This document shows, piece after piece, positions 28,141 through 41,153 of a stretch of DNA of 64,000 bases. A program made the translations under genes and the position numbers. Positions within the stretch are counted from its first letter, which is position 1, and every line of letters starts with the position of its first letter. This DNA comes from Ptiloglossa arizonensis. Lineage: Eukaryota > Arthropoda > Insecta > Hymenoptera > Colletidae. The stretch is taken from positions 1,357,568 through 1,421,567 of the forward strand of contig NW_027478462.1 in NCBI RefSeq assembly GCF_051014685.1. Reading direction: 5' to 3'. The notes beneath the pieces were generated by a model. That model was not told the origin of the DNA. It searched no databases and was given only the letters and a program-made list of their open reading frames with translations.

Positions 28141-29439
28141 TCTCAAGCGTTTCTTACCTCCAAACTGCCATATCTCGCGAACGGATAGACCAATCCGCAA
28201 AATTTCTATTGCATCTGAATGTAGAAACTCGCCCGATTACAACGGTATGTGTAGTTTTCCCCTAGGCCGTTCCAGGTATTCGTTTCGAGCATCAGAACTG
28301 CGAAAATTTAGAGTTTCTCAAGCGTTTCTTACATCCATACTGCCATATCTCGCGAACGGAATGACCAATCCGCAAAATTTCTGTTGCATCTGAAAGCAGA
28401 AACTCGCCCGATTACAACGGTATGCGTACTTTTCCCCTATGCCGTTCTAGTTACTCGTTTCGAGCATCAGAACTGCGAAAATTTTGAGTTTCTCAAGCGT
28501 TTCTTATTTCCAAACTGCCATATCTCGCGAACGGATTGACCAATCCGCAAAATTTCTGTTGCATCTGAAAGTAGAAACTCGCCCGATTACAACGGTGTGC
28601 GTACTTTTCCCCTAGGCCGTTCTAGTTACTCGTTTCGAGCATCAGAACTGCGAAAATTTTGAGTTTCTCAAGCGTTTCTTATCTCCAAACTGCCATATCT
28701 CGCGAACGGATTGATCAATCCGCAAAATTTCTGTTGCATCTGAAAGTAGAAACTCGCCCGATTACAACGGTAGGCGTACTTTTCCGCTAGGCCGTTCTAG
28801 TTATTCGTTTCGAGCATCAGAACTGCGAAAATTTTGAGTTACTCAAGCGTTTCTTACCTCCAAACTGCCATATCTCGCGAACGGATTGACCAATCCGCAA
28901 AATTTCTGTTGCATCTGAAAGTAGAAACTCGCCCGATTACAACGGCATGCGTACTTTTCCCCTAGGCCGTTCTAGTTACTCGTTTCGAGCATCAGAACTG
29001 CGAAAATTTTGAGTTTCTCAAGCGTTTCTTATCTCCAAACTGCCATATCTCGCGAACGGATTGATCAATCCGCAAAATTTCTGTTGCTTCTGAAAGTAGA
29101 AACTCGCCCGATTACAACGGTATGCGTACTTCTCCCCTAGGCCGTTGTAGTCATTCGTTTCGAGCATCAGAACTGCGAAAATTTTGAGTTTCTCAAGCGT
29201 TTCTTATCTCCAAACTGCCATATCTCGCGAACGGATTGATCAATCCGCAAAATTTCTGTTGCATCTGAAAGTAGAAACTCGCCCGATTACAACGGTATGC
29301 GTACTTTTCCGCTAGGCCGTTCTAGTTATTCGTTTCGAGCATCAGAACTGCGAAAATTTTGAGTTTCTCAAGCGTTTCTTATCTCCAAACTGCCACATCT
29401 CGCGAACGGATTGATCAATCCGCAAAATTTCTGTTGCAT

Positions 29440-30060
29440 CTGAAAGTAGAAACTCCCCCGATTATAAAGGTATGCGCACTTTTCCCCTAGGCGGATCTAG
29501 TTATTCGTTTCGAGCATCAGAACTGCGAAAATTTTGAGTTTCTCAAGCGTTTCTTACCTCCAAACTGCCATATCTCGCGAACGGATTGAACAATCCGCAA
29601 AATTTCTGTTGCATCTGAAAGTAGAAACACGCCCGATTACAACGGTAGGTGTAGTTTTCCCCTAGGCCGTTCTAGTTATTCGTTTCGAGCGTCAGAACTG
29701 CGAAAATTTAGAGTTTCTCAAGCGTTTCTTACCTCCAAACTGCCACATTTCGCGAACGGATAGACCAATCCGCAAAATTTCTATTGCATCTGAAAGTAGA
29801 AACGAGCCCGATTACAACGGTATGTGTAGTTTGCCCCTAGGCCGTTCCAGTTATTCGTTTCGAGCATCAGAACTGCGAAAATTTTGAGTTTCTCAAGCGT
29901 TTCTTACCTCCAAACTGCAATATCTCATGAACGGATTGACCAATCCGCAAAATTTCTGTTGCATCTGAAAGTAGAAACTCGCCCGATTACAACGGAATGC
30001 GCACTTTTCCCCTAGGCGGTTCTAGTTATTCGTTTCGAGCATCAGAACTGCGAAAATTTT
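29440..30060 (+). repeat. Four-monomer cassette, copy 2
   Basis: It carries the same succession of diagnostic variants as the copy near 8.4-9.1 kb. The ATCTCATGAACGG marker is at 29932 against 8934: 20,998 bases, which is 120 monomers less the two 1-bp deletions in between. It shares GATTATAAAGG and GCGTCAGAAC with copy 3, so copies 2 and 3 are closer to each other than to copy 1. Confidence 0.8.
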
Positions 30061-31539
30061 GAGTTTCTCAAGCGTTTCTTACCTCCAAACTGCCATATCT
30101 CGCGAACGGATTGACCAATCCGCAAAATTTCTGTTGCATCTGAGAGTAGAAACGCGCCCGATTACAACGGTATGCGTACTTTTCCCCTAGGCCGTTCTAG
30201 TTATTCGTTTCGAGCATCAGAACTGCGAAAATTTTGAGTTTCTCAAGCGTTTCTTACCTCCAAACTGCCATATCTCGCGAACGGATAGACCAATCCGCAA
30301 AATTTCTATTGCATCTGAATGTAGAAACTCGCCCGATTACAACGGCATGTGTAGTTTTCCCCTAGGCCGTTCCAGGTATTCGTTTCGAGCATCAGAACTG
30401 CGAAAATTTTGAGTTTCTGAAGCGTTTCTTACTTCCAAACTGCCATATCTCGCGAACGGATTGACCAATCCGCAATATTTCTGTTGCATCTGAAAGTAGA
30501 AACTCGCCCGATTACAACGGTATGCGTACTTTTCCCCTAGGCCGTTCTAGTTATTCGTTTCGAGCATCAGAACTGCGAAAATTTTGAGTTTCTCAAGCGT
30601 TTCTTACCTCCAAACTGCCATATCTCGCGAACGGATTGACCAATCCGCAAAATTTCTGTTGCATCTGAGAGTAGAAACTCGCCCGATTACAACGGTATGC
30701 GTACTTTTCCCCTAGGCCGTTCTAGTTATTCGTTTCGAGCATCAGAACTGCGAAAATTTTGAGTTTCTCAAGCGTTTCTTACCTCCAAACTGCCATATCT
30801 CGCGAACGGATAGACCAATCCGCAAAATTTCTATTGCATCTGAATGTAGAAACTCGCCCGATTACAACGGCATGTGTAGTTTTCCCCTAGGCCGTTCCAG
30901 GTATTCGTTTCGAGCATCAGAACTGCGAAAATTTTGAGTTTCTCAAGCGTTTCCTACATCCAAACTGCCATATCTCGCGAACGGATTGACCAATCCGCAA
31001 AATTTCTGTTGCATCTGAAAGCAGAAACTCGCCCGATTACAACGGTATGCGTACTTTTCCCCTATGCCGTTCTAGTTACTCGTTTCGAGCATCAGAACTG
31101 CGAAAATTTTGAGTTTCTCAAGCGTTTCTTATTTCCAAACTGCCATATCTCGCGAACGGATTGACCAATCCGCAAAATTTCTGTTGCATCTGAAAGTAGA
31201 AACTCGCCCGATTACAACGGTGTGCGTACTTTTCCCCTAGGCCGTTCTAGTTATTCGTTTCGAGCATCAGAACTGCGAAAATTTTGAGTTACTCAAGCGT
31301 TTCTTACCTCCAAACTGCCATATCTCGCGAACGGATTGACCAATCCGCAAAATTTCTGTTGCATCTGAAAGTAGAAACTCGCCCGATTACAACGGTATTC
31401 GTACTTCTCCCCTAGGCCGTTGTAGTCATTCGTTTCGAGCATCAGAACTGCGAAAATTTTGAGTTTCTCAAGCGTTTCTTATCTCCAAACTGCCATATCT
31501 CGCGAACGGATTGATCAATCCGCAAAATTTCTGTTGCAT

Positions 31540-32160
31540 CTGAAAGTAGAAACTCCCCCGATTATAAAGGTATGCGCACTTTTCCCCTAGGCGGATCTAG
31601 TTATTCGTTTCGAGCATCAGAACTGCGAAAATTTTGAGTTTCTCAAGCGTTTCTTACCTCCAAACTGCCATATCTCGCGAACGGATTGAACAATCCGCAA
31701 AATTTCTGTTGCATCTGAAAGTAGAAACACGCCCGATTACAACGGTAGGTGTAGTTTTCCCCTAGGCCGTTCTAGTTATTCGTTTCGAGCGTCAGAACTG
31801 CGAAAATTTGGAGTTTCTCAAGCGTTTCTTACCTCCAAACTGCCACATTTCGCGAACGGATAGACCAATCCGCAAAATTTCTATTGCATCTGAAAGTAGA
31901 AACGCGCCCGATTACAACGGTATGTGCAGTTTGCCCCTAGGCCGTTCCAGTTATTCGTTTCGAGCATCAGAACTGCGAAAATTTTGAGTTTCTCAAGCGT
32001 TTCTTACCTCCAAACTGCAATATCTCATGAACGGATTGACCAATCCGCAAAATTTCTGTTGCATCTGAAAGTAGAAACTCGCCCGATTACAACGGAATGC
32101 GCACTTTTCCCCTAGGCGGTTCTAGTTATTCGTTTCGAGCATCAGAACTGCGAAAATTTT
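31540..32160 (+). repeat. Four-monomer cassette, copy 3
   Basis: Exactly 2,100 bp (12 monomers) downstream of copy 2; the markers AACTCCCCCG (29451 and 31551) and ATCTCATGAACGG (29932 and 32032) agree. Similarity ends near 32170, where this copy continues as TTTCTGACATCC while copy 2 continues as TTTCTTACCTCC. Confidence 0.8.
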
Positions 32161-32761
32161 GAGTTTCTCAAGCGTTTCTGACATCCAAACTGCCATATCT
32201 CGCGAACGGATTGACCAATCCGCAAAATTTCTGTTGCATCTGAAAGCAGAAACTCGCCCGATTACAACGGTATGCGTACTTTTCCCCTATGCCGTTCTAG
32301 TTACTCGTTTCGAGCATCAGAACTGCGAAAATTTTGAGTTTCTGAAGCGTTTCTTACTTCCAAACTGCCATATCTCGCGAACGGATTGACCAATCCGCAA
32401 AATTTCTGCTGCATCTGAAAGTAGAAACTCGCCCGATTACAACGGTATGCGTACTTCTCCCCTAGGCCGTTGTAGTCATTCGTTTCGATCATCAGAACTG
32501 CGAAAATTTTGAGTTTCTCAAGCGTTTCTTATCTCCAAACTGGCATATCTCGCGAACGGATTGACCAATCCGCAAAATTTCTGTTGCATCTGAAAGTAGA
32601 AACTCGCCCGATTACAACGGTATGCGTACTTTTCCCCTAGGCCGTTCTAGTTACTCGTTTCGAGCATCAGAACTGCGAAAATTTTGAGTTTCTCAAGCGT
32701 TTCTTACCTCCAAACTACCATATCTCGCGAACGGATCGACCAATCCGCAAAATTTCTGTTG

Positions 32762-32770
32762 CTTCTAAGT
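32762..32770 (+). other. 2-bp deletion marker TTCTAAGTAG, copy 1
   Basis: GCTTCTGAAAGTAG lacks GA and reads GCTTCTAAGTAG. The same deletion in the same monomer type occurs five times (here, 33811, 38359, 40282 and 41155). Spacings of 1,048, 4,548, 1,923 and 873 bp show that it spread as part of HOR blocks, not by repeated mutation. Confidence 0.85.
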
Positions 32771-33040
32771 AGAAACTCGCCCGATTACAACGGTATGCGT
32801 ACTTCTCCCCTAGGCCGTTGTAGTCATTCGTTTCGAGCATCAGAACTGCGAAAATTTTGAGTTTCTCAAGCGTTTCTTATCTCCAAACTGCCATATCTCG
32901 CGAACGGATTGATCAATCCGCAAAATTTCTGTTGCATCTGAAAGTAGAAACTCGCCCGATTACAACGGTATGCGCACTTTTCCCCTAGGCGGTTCTAGTT
33001 ATTCGTTTCGAGCATCAGAACTGCGAAAATTTTGAGTTTC

Positions 33041-33859
33041 TCAAGCGATTCTTACCTCCAAACTGCCATATCTCGCGAACGGATTGACCAATCCGCAAAA
33101 TTTCTGTTGCATCTGAAAGTAGAAACTAGCCCGATTACAACGGTAGGTGTAGTTTTCCCCTAGGCCGTTCTAGTTATTCGTATCGAGCATCAGAACTGCG
33201 AAAATTTTGAGTTTCTCAAGCGTTTCTTACCTCCAAACTGCCATATCTCGCGAACGGATAGACCAATCCGCAAAATTTCTGTTGCATCTGAAAGTAGAAA
33301 CTCGCCCGATTACAACGGTATGCGTACTTTTCCCCTAGGCCGTTCTAGTTACTCGTTTCGAGCATCAGAACTGCGAAAATTTTGAGTTTCTCAAGCGTTT
33401 CTTATCTCCAAACTGGCATATCTCGCGAACGGATTGACCAATCCGCAAAATTTCTGTTGCATCTGAAAGTAGAAACTCGCCCGATTACAACGGTATGCGT
33501 ACTTTTCCCCTAGGCCGTTCTAGTTACTCGTTTCGAGCATCAGAACTGCGAAAATTTTGAGTTTCTCAAGCGTTTCTTATCTCCAAACTGGCATATCTCG
33601 CGAACGGATTGACCAATCCGCAAAATTTCTGTTGCATCTGAAAGTAGAAACTCGCCCGATTACAACGGTATGCGTACTTTTCCCCTAGGCCGTTCTAGTT
33701 ACTCGTTTCGAGCATCAGAACTGCGAAAATTTTGAGTTTCTCAAGCGTTTCTTACCTCCAAACTACCATATCTCGCGAACGGATCGACCAATCCGCAAAA
33801 TTTCTGTTGCTTCTAAGTAGAAACTCGCCCGATTACAACGGTATGCGTACTTCTCCCCT
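33041..33859 (+). repeat. Satellite segment with a 5-mer spacing (873 bp)
   Basis: The GCGATTCTTACC marker at 33045 recurs at 33918, and CTGGCATATC at 32541 recurs at 33414; both gaps are 873 bp, which is five monomers less a 2-bp deletion. CTGGCATATC occurs again at 33589, one monomer later, and the two neighbouring monomers are identical over most of their length, indicating a recent single-monomer duplication. Confidence 0.75.
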
Positions 33860-33939
33860 AGGCGGTTCTAGTTATTCGTTTCGAGCATCAGAACTGCGAA
33901 AATTTTGAGTTTCTCAAGCGATTCTTACCTCCAAACTGC
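33765..33939 (+). repeat. Chimeric monomer from unequal exchange
   Basis: The left part (ACTACC, GATCGACC, TTCTAAG, TACTTCTCCCC) belongs to the type normally ending GGCCGTTGTAGTC. From CCCCTAGGC (about 33855) onward it continues as GGCGGTTCTAG with GCGATT, the right part of the following monomer type at 32.98-33.05 kb. Exactly one monomer is missing relative to that copy, as expected from a crossover in register but shifted by one unit. Confidence 0.75.
33811..33819 (+). other. 2-bp deletion marker, copy 2
   Basis: The same GA loss as at 32762, six monomers downstream. It lies in a chimeric monomer whose right half (GGCGGTTCTAG) differs from the other deletion-bearing monomers (GGCCGTTGTAG). 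Confidence 0.85.
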
Positions 33940-36220
33940 CATATCTCGCGAACGGATTGACCAATCCGCAAAATTTCTGTTGCATCTGAAAGTAGAAACT
34001 AGCCCGATTACAACGGTAGGTGTAGTTTTCCCCTAGGCCGTTCTAGTTATTCGTATCGAGCATCAGAACTGCGAAAATTTTGAGTTTCTCAAGCGTTTCT
34101 TACCTCCAAACTGCCATATCTCGCGAACGGATAGACCAATCCGCAAAATTTCTGTTGCATCTGAAAGTAGAAACTCGCCCGATTACAACGGTATGCGTAC
34201 TTTTCCCCTAGGCCGTTCTAGTTACTCGTTTCGAGCATCAGAACTGCGAAAATTTTGAGTTTCTCAAGCGTTTCTTACCTCCAAACTACCATATCTCGCG
34301 AACGGAGCGACCAATCCGCAAAATTTCTGTTGCTTCTGAAAGTAGAAACTCGCCCGATTACAACGGTATGCGTACTTCTCCGCTAGGCCGTTCTAGTCAT
34401 TCGTTTCGAGCATCAGAACTGCGAAAATTTTGAGTTTCTCAAGCGTTTCTTACCTCCAAACTACCATATCTCGCGAACGGAGCGACCAATCCGCAAAATT
34501 TCTGTTGCTTCTGAAAGTAGAAACTCGCCCGATTACAACGGTATGCGTACTTCTCCGCTAGGCCGTTGTAGTCATTCGTTTCGAGCATCAGAACTGCGAA
34601 AATTTTGAGTTTCTCAAGCGTTTCTTACCTCCAAACTGCCATATCTCGCGAACGGATAGACCAATCCGCAAAATTTCTGTTGCATCTGAAAGTAGAAACT
34701 CGCCCGATTACAATGGTATGCGTACTTTTCCCCTAGGCCGTTCTAGTTATTCGTTTCGAGCATCAGAACAGCGAAAATTTTGAGTTTCTCAAGCGTTTCT
34801 TACCTCCAAACTGCCATATCTCGAGAACGGATTGACCAATCCGCAAAATTTCTGTTGCATCTGAAAGTAGAAACTCGCCCGATTACAACGGTATGCGTAC
34901 TTTTCCCCTAGGCCGTTCTAGTTATTCGTTTCGAGCATCAGAACTGCGAAAATTTTGAGTTTCTCAAGCGTTTCTTATCTCCAAACTGCCATATCTCGCG
35001 AACGGATTGATCAATCCGCAAAATTTCTGTTGCATCTGAAAGTAGAAACTCGCCCGATTACAACGGTATGCGCACTTTTCCCCTAGGCGGTTCTAGTTAT
35101 TCGTTTCGAGCATCAGAACTGCGAAAATTTTGAGTTTCTCAAGCGATTCTTACCTCCAAACTGCCATATCTCGCGAACGGATTGACCAATCCGCAAAATT
35201 TCTGTTGCATCTGAAAGTAGAAACTAGCCCGATTACAACGGTAGGTGTAGTTTTCCCCTAGGCCGTTCTAGTTATTCGTATCGAGCATCAGAACTGCGAA
35301 AATTTTGAGTTTCTCAAGCGTTTCTTACCTCCAAACTGCCATATCTCGCGAACGGATAGACCAATCCGCAAAATTTCTGTTGCATCTGAAAGTAGAAACT
35401 CGCCCGATTACAACGGTATGCGTACTTTTCCCCTAGGCCGTTCTAGTTACTCGTTTCGAGCATCAGAACTGCGAAAATTTTGAGTTTCTCAAGCGTTTCT
35501 TACCTCCAAACTACCATATCTCGCGAACGGAGCGACCAATCCGCAAAATTTCTGTTGCTTCTGAAAGTAGAAACTCGCCCGATTACAACGGTATGCGTAC
35601 TTCTCCGCTAGGCCGTTGTAGTCATTCGTTTCGAGCATCAGAACTGCGAAAATTTTGAGTTTCTCAAGCGTTTCTTACCTCCAAACTACCATATCTCGCG
35701 AACGGAGCGACCAATCCGCAAAATTTCTGTTGCTTCTGAAAGTAGAAACTCGCCCGATTACAACGGTATGCGTACTTCTCCGCTAGGCCGTTGTAGTCAT
35801 TCGTTTCGAGCATCAGAACTGCGAAAATTTTGAGTTTCTCAAGCGTTTCTTACCTCCAAACTGCCATATCTCGCGAACGGATAGACCAATCCGCAAAATT
35901 TCTGTTGCATCTGAAAGTAGAAACTCGCCCGATTACAATGGTATGCGTACTTTTCCCCTAAGCCGTTCTAGTTATTCGTTTCGAGCATCAGAACAGCGAA
36001 AATTTTGAGTTTCTCAAGCGTTTCTTACCTCCAAACTGCCATATCTCGAGAACGGATTGACCAATCCGCAAAATTTCTGTTGCATCTGAAAGTAGAAACT
36101 CGCCCGATTACAACGGTATGCGTACTTTTCCCCTAGGCCGTTCTAGTTATTCGTTTCGAGCATCAGAACTGCGAAAATTTTGAGTTTCTCAAGCGTTTCT
36201 TACCTCCAAACTGCCATATC
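33860..36220 (+). repeat. 7-mer HOR, 1,225 bp, two units (unrelated in order to the 11.9 kb 7-mer)
   Basis: Five markers are spaced exactly 1,225 bp: GCGATTCTTACC (33918, 35143), AACGGAGCGACC twice per unit (34301 and 34476; 35526 and 35701), ACAATGG (34711, 35936) and TCGAGAACGG (34821, 36046). The monomer order differs completely from the 7-mer domain at 11.86 kb, so equal unit length here reflects a separate event. The two adjacent GGAGCG monomers in each unit are near-identical. Confidence 0.88.
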
Positions 36221-38357
36221 TCGCGAACGGATTGAACAATCCGCAAAATTTCTGTTGCTTCCGAAAGTAGAAATTCGCCCGATTACAACGGTATGCGTAC
36301 TTCTCCCCTAGGCCGTTGTAGTCATTCGTTTCGAGCATCAGAACTGCGAAAATTTTGAGTTTCTCAAGCGTTTCTTATCTCCAAACTGCCATATCTCGCG
36401 AACGGATTGATCAATCCGCAAAATTTCTGTTGCATCTGAAAGTAGAAACTCGCCCGATTACAACGGTATGCGAACTTTTCCCCTAGGCGGTCCTAGTTAT
36501 TCGTTTCGAGCATCAGAACTGCGAAAATTTTGAGTTTCTCAAGCGTTTCTTATTTCCAAACTGCCATATCTCGCGGACGGATTGACCAATCCGCAAAATT
36601 TCTGTTGCATCTGAAAGTAGAAAATCGCCCGATTACAACGGTATGCGTACTTCTCCCCTAGGCCGTTCTACTTATTCGTTTCGAGCATCAGAACTGCGAA
36701 AATTTTGAGTTTCTCAAGCGTTTCTTACCTCCAAACTGCCATATCTCGCGAACCGATTGACCAATCCGCAAAATTTCTGTTGCATCTGAAAGTAGAAACT
36801 CGCCCGATTACAACGGTGTGCGTACTTTTCCCCTAGGCCGTTCTAGTTACTCGTTTCGAGCATCAGAACTGCGAAAATTTTGAGTTTCTCAAGCGTTTCT
36901 TACCTCCAAACTACCATATCTCGCGAACGGTTCGGCCAATCCGCAAAATTTCTGTTGCTTCTGAAAGTAGAAACTCGCCCGATTACAACGGTATGCGTAC
37001 TTCTCCCCTAGGCCGTTGTAGTCATTCGTTTCGAGCATCAGAACTGCGAAAATTTTGAGTTTCTCAAGCGTTTCTTATTTCCAAACTGCCATATCTCGCG
37101 AACGGATTGACTAATCCGCAAAATTTCTGTTGCATCTGAAAGTAGAAACTCGCCCGATTACAACGGTATGCGTACTTTTCCCCTAGGCCGTTCTAGTTAT
37201 TCGTTTCGAGCATCAGAACTGCGAAAATTTTGAGTTTCTCAAGCGTTTCTTACCTCCAAACTGCCATATCTCGCGAACGGATTGACCAATCCGCAAAATT
37301 TCTGTTGCATCTGAAAGTAGAAACTCGCCCGATTACAACGGTATGCGTACTTTTCCCCTAGGCCGTTCTAGTTACTCGTTTCGAGCATCAGAACTGCGAA
37401 AATTTTGAGTTTCTCAAGCGTTTCTTACCTCCAAACTACCATATCTCGCGAACGGATCGACCAATCCGCAAAATTTCTGTTGCTTCTGAAAGTAGAAACT
37501 CGCCCGATTACAACGGTATGCGCACTTCTCCCCTAGGCGGTTGTAGTCATTCGTTTCGAGTATCAGAACTGCGAAAATTTTGAGTTTCTCAAGCGTTTCT
37601 TATCTCCAAACTGCCATATCTCGCGAACGGATTGATCAATCCGCAAAATTTCTGTTGCATCTGAAAGTAGAAACTCGCCCGATTACAACGGTATGCGCAC
37701 TTTTCCCCTAGGCGTTTCTAGTTATTCGTTTCGAGCATCAGAACTGCGAAAATTTTGAGTTTCTCAAGTGTTTCTTACCTCCAAACTGCCATATCTCGCG
37801 AACGGATTGACCAATCCGCAAAATTTCTGTTGCATCTGAAAGTAGAAACTCGCCCGATTACAACGGTAGGTGTAGTTTTCCCCTAGGCCGTTCTAGTTAT
37901 TCGTATCCAGCATCAGAACTGCGAAAATTTTGAGTTTCTCAAGCGTTTCTTACCTCCAAACTGCCATATCTCGCGAACGGATAGACCAATCCGCAAAATT
38001 TCTGTTGCATCTGAAAGTAGAAACTCGCCCGATTACAACGGTATGCGTACTTTTCCCCTAGGCCGTTCTAGTTATTCGTTTCGAGCATCAGAACTGCGAA
38101 AATTTTGAGTTTCTCAAGCGTTTCTTACCTCCAAACTGCCATATCTCGCGAACGGATTGACCAATCCGCAAAATTTCTGTTGCATCTGAAAGTAGAAACT
38201 CGCCCGATTACAACGGTATGCGTACTTTTCCCCTAGGCCGTTCTAGTTACTCGTTTCGAGCATCAGAACTGCGAAAATTTTGAGTTTCTCAAGCGTTTCT
38301 TACCTCCAAACTACCATATCTCGCGAACGGATCGACCAATCCGCAAAATTTCTGTTG

Positions 38358-38366
38358 CTTCTAAGT
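38358..38366 (+). other. 2-bp deletion marker, copy 3
   Basis: The same GA loss, in the last part of the first 11-mer unit. It makes that HOR unit 1,923 rather than 1,925 bp. Confidence 0.85.
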
Positions 38367-40280
38367 AGAAACTCGCCCGATTACAACGGTATGCGTACTT
38401 CTCCCCTAGGCCGTTGTAGTCATTCGTTTCGAGCATCAGAACTGCGAAAATTTTGAGTTTCTCAAGCGTTTCTTATTTCCAAACTGCCATATCTCGCGGA
38501 CGGATTGACCAATCCGCAAAATTTCTGTTGCATCTGAAAGTAGAAAATCGCCCGATTACAACGGTATGCGTACTTCTCCCCTAGGCCGTTCTACTTATTC
38601 GTTTCGAGCATCAGAACTGCGAAAATTTTGAGTTTCTCAAGCGTTTCTTACCTCCAAACTGCCATATCTCGCGAACCGATTGACCAATCCGCAAAATTTC
38701 TGTTGCATCTGAAAGTAGAAACTCGCCCGATTACAACGGTGTGCGTACTTTTCCCCTAGGCCGTTCTAGTTACTCGTTTCGAGCATCAGAACTGCGAAAA
38801 TTTTGAGTTTCTCAAGCGTTTCTTACCTCCAAACTACCATATCTCGCGAACGGTTCGGCCAATCCGCAAAATTTCTGTTGCTTCTGAAAGTAGAAACTCG
38901 CCCGATTACAACGGTATGCGTACTTCTCCCCTAGGCCGTTGTAGTCATTCGTTTCGAGCATCAGAACTGCGAAAATTTTGAGTTTCTCAAGCGTTTCTTA
39001 TTTCCAAACTGCCATATCTCGCGAACGGATTGACTAATCCGCAAAATTTCTGTTGCATCTGAAAGTAGAAACTCGCCCGATTACAACGGTATGCGTACTT
39101 TTCCCCTAGGCCGTTCTAGTTATTCGTTTCGAGCATCAGAACTGCGAAAATTTTGAGTTTCTCAAGCGTTTCTTACCTCCAAACTGCCATATCTCGCGAA
39201 CGGATTGACCAATCCGCAAAATTTCTGTTGCATCTGAAAGTAGAAACTCGCCCGATTACAACGGTATGCGTACTTTTCCCCTAGGCCGTTCTAGTTACTC
39301 GTTTCGAGCATCAGAACTGCGAAAATTTTGAGTTTCTCAAGCGTTTCTTACCTCCAAACTACCATATCTCGCGAACGGATCGACCAATCCGCAAAATTTC
39401 TGTTGCTTCTGAAAGTAGAAACTCGCCCGATTACAACGGTATGCGCACTTCTCACCTAGGCGGTTGTAGTCATTCGTTTCGAGTATCAGAACTGCGAAAA
39501 TTTTGAGTTTCTCAAGCGTTTCTTATCTCCAAACTGCCATATCTCGCGAACGGATTGATCAATCCGCAAAATTTCTGTTGCATCTGAAAGTAGAAACTCG
39601 CCCGATTACAACGGTATGCGCACTTTTCCCCTAGGCGTTTCTAGTTATTCGTTTCGAGCATCAGAACTGCGAAAATTTTGAGTTTCTCAAGTGTTTCTTA
39701 CCTCCAAACTGCCATATCTCGCGAACGGATTGACCAATCCGCAAAATTTCTGTTGCATCTGAAAGTAGAAACTCGCCCGATTACAACGGTAGGTGTAGTT
39801 TTCCCCTAGGCCGTTCTAGTTATTCGTATCCAGCATCAGAACTGCGAAAATTTTGAGTTTCTCAAGCGTTTCTTACCTCCAAACTGCCATATCTCGCGAA
39901 CGGATAGACCAATCCGCAAAATTTCTGTTGCATCTGAAAGTAGAAACTCGCCCGATTACAACGGTATGCGTACTTTTCCCCTAGGCCGTTCTAGTTATTC
40001 GTTTCGAGCATCAGAACTGCGAAAATTTTGAGTTTCTCAAGCGTTTCTTACCTCCAAACTGCCATATCTCGCGAACGGATTGACCAATCCGCAAAATTTC
40101 TGTTGCATCTGAAAGTAGAAACTCGCCCGATTACAACGGTATGCGTACTTTTCCCCTAGGCCGTTCTAGTTACTCGTTTCGAGCATCAGAACTGCGAAAA
40201 TTTTGAGTTTCTCAAGCGTTTCTTACCTCCAAACTACCATATCTCGCGAACGGATCGACCAATCCGCAAAATTTCTGTTG

Positions 40281-40289
40281 CTTCTAAGT
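40281..40289 (+). other. 2-bp deletion marker, copy 4
   Basis: The same GA loss at the homologous place in the second 11-mer unit, 1,923 bp after copy 3. Confidence 0.85.
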
Positions 40290-41153
40290 AGAAACTCGCC
40301 CGATTACAACGGTATGCGTACTTCTCCCCTAGGCCGTTGTAGTCATTCGTTTCGAGCATCAGAACTGCGAAAATTTTGAGTTTCTCAAGCGTTTCTTATC
40401 TCCAAACTGCCATATCTCGCGAACGGATTGATCAATCCGCAAAATTTCTGTTGCATCTGAAAGTAGAAACTCGCCCGATTTCAACGGTATGCGCACTTTT
40501 CCCCTAGGCGGTTCTAGTTATTCGTTTCGAGCATCAGAACTGCGAAAATTTTGAGTTTCTCAAGCGATTCTTACCTCCAAACTGCCATATCTCGCGAACG
40601 GATTGACCAATCCGCAAAATTTCTGTTGCATCTGAAAGTAGAAACTAGCCCGATTACAACGGTAGGTGTAGTTTTCCCCTAGGCCGTTCTAGTTATTCGT
40701 ATCGAGCATCAGAACTGCGAAAATTTTGAGTTTCTCAAGCGTTTCTTACCTCCAAACTGCCATATCTCGCGAACGGATAGACCAATCCGCAAAATTTCTG
40801 TTGCATCTGAAAGTAGAAACTCGCCCGATTACAACGGTATGCGTACTTTTCCCCTAGGCCGTTCTAGTTACTCGTTTCGAGCATCAGAACTGCGAAAATG
40901 TTGAGTTTCTCAAGCGTTTCTTATCTCCAAACTGGCATATCTCGCGAACGGATTGACCAATCCGCAAAATTTCTGTTGCATCTGAAAGTAGAAACTCGCC
41001 CGATTACAACGGTATGCGTACTTTTCCCCTAGGCCGTTCTAGTTACTCGTTTCGAGCATCAGAACTGCGAAAATTTTGAGTTTCTCAAGCGTTTCTTACC
41101 TCCAAACTACCATATCTCGCGAACGGATCGACCAATCCGCAAAATTTCTGTTG

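Larger units (their letters stand above)
28141..33040 (+). repeat. Irregular satellite segment with a duplicated cassette
   Basis: Monomers of several types with no period covering the whole segment. It contains the two copies of the four-monomer cassette listed separately and a 3-mer duplication: the GGCATGTGTAG/CCAGGTATTCG monomer occurs at 30346 and 30871, 525 bp apart. A monomer of mixed type begins the second cassette copy near 31396 (TATTCGTACTTCTCC joined to a GATTGACC left half). No gene is present. Confidence 0.75.
36550..40396 (+). repeat. 11-mer HOR, 1,923 bp, two units
   Basis: Five markers are each 1,923 bp apart: the TATTTCC/GCGGACGG monomer (36551, 38474), GGTTCGGCC (36931, 38854), GCGCACTTCTC with GGCGGTTGTAG (37521, 39444), CGTATCCAGC (37901, 39824) and the 2-bp-deleted TTCTAAG (38359, 40282). 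Eleven monomers minus the 2-bp deletion give 1,923. The second unit has a private change, CTCACCTAGG for CTCCCCTAGG, near 39449. Confidence 0.9.

Noticed and set aside
32301..32492. Short minus-strand open frames here and at 41958-42161
   Set aside because: They consist wholly of reverse-complemented satellite monomers and exist because a few variant bases remove stops. There is no sign of selection on protein sequence.
11860..36220. One single 7-mer HOR family spanning 11.9 and 33.9 kb
   Set aside because: Both have 1,225-bp units, but the monomer types and their order are different, so equal length is coincidental.
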